64,000 bases of DNA, from assembly GCF_041740695.1 (NCBI RefSeq), contig NZ_JBGSLK010000113.1, positions 62,001 to 126,000 on the forward strand. Reading direction: 5' to 3'. The notes below the pieces were generated by a model. The model was not told where the DNA came from and ran no database searches. It saw only the letters and a program-made list of their open reading frames with translations. Below, in pieces: positions 59,059 to 64,000 of the stretch; position 1 is the stretch's first letter, and each line of letters starts with the position of its first letter. The DNA comes from Haliscomenobacter sp041740695 (lineage in GTDB: Bacteria; Bacteroidota; Bacteroidia; Chitinophagales; Saprospiraceae). The position numbers and the translations under genes were made by a program.

Positions 59059-60417
59059 ATGAACTGGTATTCAGTCGTCTATTCATCAAAATACGATCTT
59101 GCCATGCATTTTTCTGAGCAGCCCATTTTGAGAGACTTTGAGCTATTCCTACACTATGTACAGCACAAACAGCCTTTGATTTTGACCAATACAAAACGCT
59201 GTCTGCGTACTGCTGATTTATTGGAACTCAACAGTAAAATGAGTGTACCCGCCCGGCTTGTGAATGCCAAGAGTCAACAAACTGCTTTTAGTTTGCTGAA
59301 TACTTTCTTCCACATTGCCAATAGTGCAGCATTGCTCAAAATAGTGATCGATTCTCGCAAGTCCTCGAATAACACCACACTGCAACTCAACGAGTCTAGG
59401 ATTACGCATTACAATTCACTCAACCCAGACGAGCAATATTTTTTCTTGCTGGAAGTTTTTTGGCAATATTTAGACCACCGAGAAGTCTATGGTTCTACAT
59501 TTTTTTTGTCAGATGATTTTTACACCTCCTTATTGAAGCACCCTTCGGGAAAAAGACTAACCATTGCCGATCAACTACTAAAAAGATCCGGGCAGCTCAA
59601 ACCTGCTTATGATGTTGCATTATTGGAGGTCATGGAAACATTCGGTTGTTTTCAATTGGAATGGGATCAAAACTTGGAAACCAGAGCCAAGGAATGGCTT
59701 TGCCCTTATCAAGCAATAACCATGACCGATTTGGGCAAAACAATGCTCACTATGCTTTGGTATAGAGACCCAAATGAAATCAGGTATTTTTATGGCAAAA
59801 AGGATCCCTATATGTCTGAAAACATAGTGCATCGTACATGGGACTTTGAAGATGCTGCCCCTGAAGAAGTTAAAGAAGAGGTCGATTATTTAACGGGCAA
59901 AAAAATGCTGCAGCGTTTTCAACACTATTTCCCTTTGGCTGAAATTAAGGAACGTTTATTCCCGATTGAACGCCCGTTCCAAGAGGGTACTTACACCTTC
60001 AAGGTGGCTTTAGACAAAAACCTGTACCGCATCATTGCTATGGACGCTCAGTCGACTTTGGAAGACTTACATGATGCCATCCAATCCATTTATAAATTTG
60101 ATAACGACCATTTGTACGCTTTTTTTATGGACAATGTCGCCTGGTCTCAATCGGGTGATGCGTATTATGACGCTAGAGGAGAAATGGATGATCAAAAACC
60201 TGCCTACTTGTTCAAGTTAGGAGAACTGGGACTATATCTTCAAAAAGCATTTTTGTACGTCTTCGATTTTGGCGACAATTGGCAATTTCACATTACCGTG
60301 GAAGCAATGGAAGCTACTACCTCCAAAACCAACAATGGCTATCGTTTGATCGAAACAAAAGGGAAAGCTCCGGCTCAATACGAAGGGGAAGATGATGAGG
60401 ACGAAGAGGATGATTAG
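59059..60417 (+). CDS. pRiA4b ORF-3-like family protein with unknown N-terminal region
   Basis: 452 residues from the ATG at 59059; a start at 59104 (MHFSEQPILRDFELFL) is possible and may be preferable because the first lies right at the edge of the palindromic element. Residues about 315-430 form the pRiA4b ORF-3 domain: TYTFKVALDKNLYRIIAMDA, LEDLHDAIQSIYKFDNDHLY, KLGELGLYLQKAFLYVFDFGDNWQ-like core. The first 300 residues are helical and not recognised, with QPLILTNTKRCLRTADLLELN and EYFFLLEVFWQYL-type segments. The tail is EDDEDEEDD. The domain occurs on plasmids and with mobile elements but its role is unknown. Confidence 0.8.
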   Translation: MNWYSVVYSSKYDLAMHFSEQPILRDFELFLHYVQHKQPLILTNTKRCLRTADLLELNSKMSVPARLVNAKSQQTAFSLLNTFFHIANSAALLKIVIDSRKSSNNTTLQLNESRITHYNSLNPDEQYFFLLEVFWQYLDHREVYGSTFFLSDDFYTSLLKHPSGKRLTIADQLLKRSGQLKPAYDVALLEVMETFGCFQLEWDQNLETRAKEWLCPYQAITMTDLGKTMLTMLWYRDPNEIRYFYGKKDPYMSENIVHRTWDFEDAAPEEVKEEVDYLTGKKMLQRFQHYFPLAEIKERLFPIERPFQEGTYTFKVALDKNLYRIIAMDAQSTLEDLHDAIQSIYKFDNDHLYAFFMDNVAWSQSGDAYYDARGEMDDQKPAYLFKLGELGLYLQKAFLYVFDFGDNWQFHITVEAMEATTSKTNNGYRLIETKGKAPAQYEGEDDEDEEDD

Positions 60418-60473
60418 GATTGGAACTCCTTTTTCAACTTTTCCCTATCTTCCCCATTCAAATCACCTAACCA

Positions 60474-63400
60474 ATGAAATACCACATTCATTTCTTTTTG
60501 CTCTGCCTGACTTTGGCTACGACTATCAGCTCATTTGCCCAAGGCACCCGCCTACTCCGCCAGCCCAGTGTCAGCAATAAACACATCGTTTTTGTACACG
60601 CTGACGACCTCTGGCTGGTCGACCGCGAGGGAGGTGATGCCCAGCGCCTGACCACCCACGAAGGCACCGAAAGTTTCCCCCATTTTTCCCCCGATGGCAA
60701 AATGATTGCCTTCACCGGGCAATACGATGGCAATACCGATGTGTTCGTGATGCCCGCCGAAGGAGGTGCTCCCCAGCGCTTGACCTGGCACCCCGGCGAC
60801 GATGTGGTACAAGGTTGGATGCCCGATGGCAAATCCGTCCTCTTCCGCTCTGGTCGTGCTGGGGTTCCTACCCGCATCAACCAGTTTTACAGCGTTCCCG
60901 TTGAAGGCGGGGTGGAAAAAATGCTGCCCATCCCGCAGGCATCCTTTGGCGAAGTCTCTGAAAATGGCCTGTTTGTCGCCTACCAACCCATCACTTTTTG
61001 GGATCCCGAATGGCGCAATTACCGAGGCGGTCAAGCCCAACCCATCTGGATTCTAAACTTAAAAGACAACTCCCTCGTCCAAACACCACAAACCGACCGT
61101 GAACGCCACACCGATCCCGTCTGGTACAAAGGTCAGATCTATTTCCTCTCCGAACGCGACTACGCCAACAACGTTTGGCGCTTCGACCCGCGCAGCAAGG
61201 AGTTGAAACAAATCACTTTCCACAAAGATTTTGATGTAAAAAGTATCGACGCCTGCGACGACCGCCTGGTGTACGAACAAGGAGGCTACCTGCACCTGCT
61301 CGATCCCCAATCCGGCAAAGCCAAACAGCTGAACATCCAGGTCAATGCCGACCTCAATTACGCGCGGCCACGTTGGGAAGATGTACCTGCGGGTGGTTTG
61401 CTCAATGCCTCTTTGTCGCCCACTGGGCAACGCGCCTTGTTTGAACACCGGGGCGAAATTTTCACCGTCCCCAAAGAAAATGGCGATTGGCGCAACATCA
61501 CCCAGTCCAGCGGCGCAGCCGATCGGTATCCAGCCTGGTCACCCGATGGGCAAAAAATTGCTTGGTTTTCAGACGCCAGTGGCGAGTATCAATTGATGAT
61601 TGGAGATCAGGCAGGTTTGGAAAAACCACGCGCTATTGCCATCGAAAAACCAACCTTCTTTTTCCGTCCCGCCTGGTCGCCGGATGGCAAATACATCGCT
61701 TATACCGATACCCACCTGCGCTTGTGGTACATTGAAGTAGCTAGCGGGCGCAGCAAAAAAGTGGACACCGAGCCATACACCCACGTCGTGCGCACGATGA
61801 ACCCGGTTTGGTCGCCAGACAGCAAATGGATCGCCTATTCCCGTTTGTTGAACAACTTGTACAAGGCCATTTTCCTGTACAATGTGGAAACCGGGCAAAG
61901 CCAGCAAATCACCGACGGACTGGCGGATGCCATCACGCCAGTGTGGGATGCCGGCGGCAAATACCTCTACTTTTTGGCCAGTACCGATTACGGATTGAGT
62001 AGTTCCTGGCTCGATATGAGTTCCTACAGCAATCAGGTCAATCGGGGCTTGTACGTGGTGGTTTTGTCCAAAAAAGACGCCTCGCCATTTTTGCCCAAAA
62101 GTGATGAAGAGGAAGCAAAACCCGAGACCAAGCCAGACACTCCCGCCAATAAAGATGCCGGAGTGACCGTGACCGTCGACCTGGATGGCATCCAACAACG
62201 CATCCTGCCCGTCAATGTTCCCCTTCGCAATTACACCAGTCTGGTCGCAGGCCCCAAGGACTACGTTTTTTACCTCGAAACGGCACAAAACCAGCCAGCA
62301 CAAACCTTGCACCGCTACAATTTTAAAGACCGCAAAACCGAGGTTTATTTGAGCGCTGTCAATTCCGCCATCACTTCTGCTGACCGCAAACAACTGTTGT
62401 ACAATGGTGCAGGTGCCTGGGGCATTGTCAAAACCGACGCCCTGCCCAAACCCGGCGATGGCAAATTGAACCTGAATTTGCAATTCAAAGTAGACCCAAC
62501 CCAGGAATGGGCGCAGATCTTCCGCGAGGGTTGGCGTTTTCAGCGCGACTTTTTGTATGTCGACAATACCCACGGCGCACCTTGGGACGATGTCTACAAA
62601 TGGTACCGCCCCTGGGTAGATCATGTCAAACACCGTACGGACTTGAACTACGTGGTGGACATCCTGGGTGGTGAGATTGCCGTAGGGCACTCTTACACCA
62701 GTGGAGGCGATTTCCCGGACATCAAAAATGTTCCAATAGGCTTGCTGGGCGCGGACATTGAGGAGGTCAACGGATTTTACCGCATCAAAAAAATCTATAC
62801 CGGCGAAAGTTGGAATCCCGATTTGCGGGCACCCCTGGCTACCCCAGGCATCGATGCCAAAGTGGGTGACTACATCCTGGAGGTAAATGGCAAAACCGTA
62901 AAAGCGCCACAAAATTTCTACAGCTTTTTTGAAGGCAGCGCCGACAAACAAATTAAATTGCGGCTCAACCAAAATCCGAATCTGGAAGGCAGCCGTTTGG
63001 TGACCGTAGTCCCACTGGCCAATGAAGGCCAATTGCGCTCACGCGATTGGGTGGAAGGCAACCGCCGTAAGGTTGACTCCCTCTCCAAAGGCCAACTGGC
63101 TTATGTGTACGTACCGAATACTGGGGGCCCCGGCTACACTTATTTCAACCGCTACTATTTTGCGCAGCAAGACAAAAAAGGTGCGGTCATTGATGAGCGC
63201 AACAACGGTGGCGGCTCGGCAGCGGATTACATGGTCGACATCATGGCTCGGCAATTGCACGGGTATTTCAATAGCCGGGTGGAGGGCAATCGCCCCTTTA
63301 CCCAGCCTCAAACCGGAATCTGGGGCCCCAAGGTGATGATCATCAACGAACGGGCGGGCTCTGGCGGTGACTTGTTGCCGTACTTGTTCAAACGCATGAA

Positions 63401-63713
63401 CATTGGGCCACTCGTCGGTACGCGTACCTGGGGTGGCTTGGTGCATACTGCGGATACGCCTGGATTCATTGATGGTGGCCGTATGGTGGCTCCGCGTGGT
63501 GGATTTTATGACGTGGATGGCAAATGGGCCATTGAGGGGGAAGGTATTGCGCCGGATATCGAGGTGGAGCAGACCCCTTCCGCGGTGCTCAAAGGTGGTG
63601 ATCCTCAATTGGAACGCGCCGTGCAGGAGGCCATGAACTTGATGAAAACGAAAGGAGTGGTATTGAAGCCGGAGCCTGCTGCGCCGATCCGGTACAAGCG
63701 GCCCAAGCCTTGA
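60474..63713 (+). CDS. Tricorn-like S41 peptidase with beta-propeller
   Basis: 1079 residues. Signal peptide MKYHIHFFLLCLTLATTISSFAQ. Tricorn architecture: a TolB/PD40 propeller (FSPDGKMIAFTGQYDGNTDV, WSPDGQKIAWFSDASGEYQL, WSPDSKWIAYSRL), a Glu/Lys/Pro linker near 545-570, a second region, a PDZ domain at about 755-850 (LEVNGKTVKAPQNFYSFFE) and the S41 protease: VYVPNTGGPGYTYFNRYYFA, GAVIDERNNGGGSAADYM and INERAGSGGDLLPYLFKRM with the nucleophile Ser near 962. Periplasmic or extracellular oligopeptide breakdown is expected. Partner of the propeller-amidohydrolase at 29341 by architecture only. Confidence 0.92.
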   Translation: MKYHIHFFLLCLTLATTISSFAQGTRLLRQPSVSNKHIVFVHADDLWLVDREGGDAQRLTTHEGTESFPHFSPDGKMIAFTGQYDGNTDVFVMPAEGGAPQRLTWHPGDDVVQGWMPDGKSVLFRSGRAGVPTRINQFYSVPVEGGVEKMLPIPQASFGEVSENGLFVAYQPITFWDPEWRNYRGGQAQPIWILNLKDNSLVQTPQTDRERHTDPVWYKGQIYFLSERDYANNVWRFDPRSKELKQITFHKDFDVKSIDACDDRLVYEQGGYLHLLDPQSGKAKQLNIQVNADLNYARPRWEDVPAGGLLNASLSPTGQRALFEHRGEIFTVPKENGDWRNITQSSGAADRYPAWSPDGQKIAWFSDASGEYQLMIGDQAGLEKPRAIAIEKPTFFFRPAWSPDGKYIAYTDTHLRLWYIEVASGRSKKVDTEPYTHVVRTMNPVWSPDSKWIAYSRLLNNLYKAIFLYNVETGQSQQITDGLADAITPVWDAGGKYLYFLASTDYGLSSSWLDMSSYSNQVNRGLYVVVLSKKDASPFLPKSDEEEAKPETKPDTPANKDAGVTVTVDLDGIQQRILPVNVPLRNYTSLVAGPKDYVFYLETAQNQPAQTLHRYNFKDRKTEVYLSAVNSAITSADRKQLLYNGAGAWGIVKTDALPKPGDGKLNLNLQFKVDPTQEWAQIFREGWRFQRDFLYVDNTHGAPWDDVYKWYRPWVDHVKHRTDLNYVVDILGGEIAVGHSYTSGGDFPDIKNVPIGLLGADIEEVNGFYRIKKIYTGESWNPDLRAPLATPGIDAKVGDYILEVNGKTVKAPQNFYSFFEGSADKQIKLRLNQNPNLEGSRLVTVVPLANEGQLRSRDWVEGNRRKVDSLSKGQLAYVYVPNTGGPGYTYFNRYYFAQQDKKGAVIDERNNGGGSAADYMVDIMARQLHGYFNSRVEGNRPFTQPQTGIWGPKVMIINERAGSGGDLLPYLFKRMNIGPLVGTRTWGGLVHTADTPGFIDGGRMVAPRGGFYDVDGKWAIEGEGIAPDIEVEQTPSAVLKGGDPQLERAVQEAMNLMKTKGVVLKPEPAAPIRYKRPKP

Positions 63714-63776
63714 TGGAATACATTTTTTGTGCAACTTCTAAGGTGTACTTTTAGCTTTTTAAATTGGAAACTGAAC

Positions 63777-64000
63777 ATGGACATTCTTCGCCCACATGCC
63801 GAAAACATCTACGCTGCCGAACTAACTGCCCTCGCCGCAGCCGACCAACACACCCGTCCCCGCAACTGGAAACTATCCCCTTGGGCCGTAGTGACCTACC
63901 TAATGGGCGGCAAACTGGAAAGTGGCGAAGAAATCACGCCCAAGTACTTCGGCCAGCGCCGTCTGATTGAAGTCGCTGTAGCTACCCTCGCCACCGACCG
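63777..64000 (+). CDS. Start of a probable AAA-family ATPase (3' partial)
   Basis: ATG at 63777 opens a frame that stays open to the window end (74 codons): MDILRPHAENIYAAELTALA, then WKLSPWAVVTYLMGG and ITPKYFGQRRLIEVAVATLA. The N-terminal pattern is what I remember from MoxR-like AAA ATPases that precede VWA and SWIM-domain genes, but the Walker motifs lie beyond the edge, so the family call is tentative. Starts 63 nt after the tricorn gene. Confidence 0.55.
   Translation, partial: MDILRPHAENIYAAELTALAAADQHTRPRNWKLSPWAVVTYLMGGKLESGEEITPKYFGQRRLIEVAVATLATD

Noticed and set aside
61569..63032. 487-codon open frame on the minus strand
   Set aside because: Antisense to the tricorn-like protease, without a domain or start context.

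Overview
The window looks like a chromosomal segment of a Bacteroidota bacterium, most likely Saprospiraceae-like (Haliscomenobacter or a relative); that placement is inference from gene content, not from a marker gene. Supporting signs are a type IX secretion C-terminal sorting domain, an outer-membrane beta-barrel receptor with a carboxypeptidase-like N-terminal domain, TAnnTTTG promoter boxes, weak Shine-Dalgarno sequences, a Bacteroidota-type acyl-ornithine carbamoyltransferase arginine operon and a mevalonate-route isoprenoid operon. No rRNA, tRNA, CRISPR array, transposase, integrase or phage gene was seen.

Layout. 1-6.2 kb: end of a secreted T9SS protein, a GH144-like secreted glucanase, a DUF2805 protein, a TonB-receptor-like outer-membrane protein and a YceI protein. 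6.2-11.9 kb (minus strand): an arginine operon read GNAT acyltransferase - argG - argC - argD - argF', preceded by a promoter and an almost leaderless short ORF whose end is packed with arginine codons (candidate attenuator). 12-13.6 kb: a hypothetical gene behind a terminator-like hairpin, then an NrtR-type Nudix/winged-helix regulator with a 52-bp palindromic operator. 14-17.4 kb: mevalonate operon (type II isopentenyl-diphosphate isomerase, HMG-CoA reductase, GHMP kinase). 17.4-23 kb: ferredoxin-NADP reductase-like enzyme, exonuclease III, an M28 peptidase, thymidine kinase and unknowns. 23-27.3 kb (minus): an aldarate catabolism operon (GntP permease, galactarate dehydratase, 5-dehydro-4-deoxyglucarate dehydratase) with a LacI-type palindrome upstream.

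27.3-41.9 kb: a von Willebrand A lipo-/surface-type protein, a propeller-amidohydrolase giant, DinB, GH30 glucosylceramidase-like hydrolase, EamA exporter, TcdA/TatD pair, uracil phosphoribosyltransferase and a transglutaminase-domain protein. 41.9-46.8 kb: a tight four-gene operon of a cupredoxin-like protein, a porin-like barrel, a TPR sensor kinase and its LuxR-type response regulator, the most system-like uncharacterised unit in the window. 46.8-64 kb: an AraC-type membrane regulator, a PD40 protein, a MobB-like/MobA fusion, a PIN toxin-antitoxin pair, a class III aminotransferase, ClpB, a secreted ADP-ribosylglycohydrolase, a FrnE-like oxidoreductase, an inositol monophosphatase, a pRiA4b ORF-3 protein, a tricorn-like S41 protease and the start of a gene that runs off the end.

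The intergenic DNA is rich in short non-coding palindromic elements of at least five families: a ~120-bp element (3 copies), a ~160-190-bp nested palindrome (3 copies), 20-bp CCCACG...CGTGGG palindromes (at least 10 at four loci), a 37-bp perfect CACAAAG inverted repeat and a 26-bp perfect GTAGGGGC inverted repeat. Three of the spacers inside the arginine operon each carry a different family. No mobilising enzyme is encoded here.
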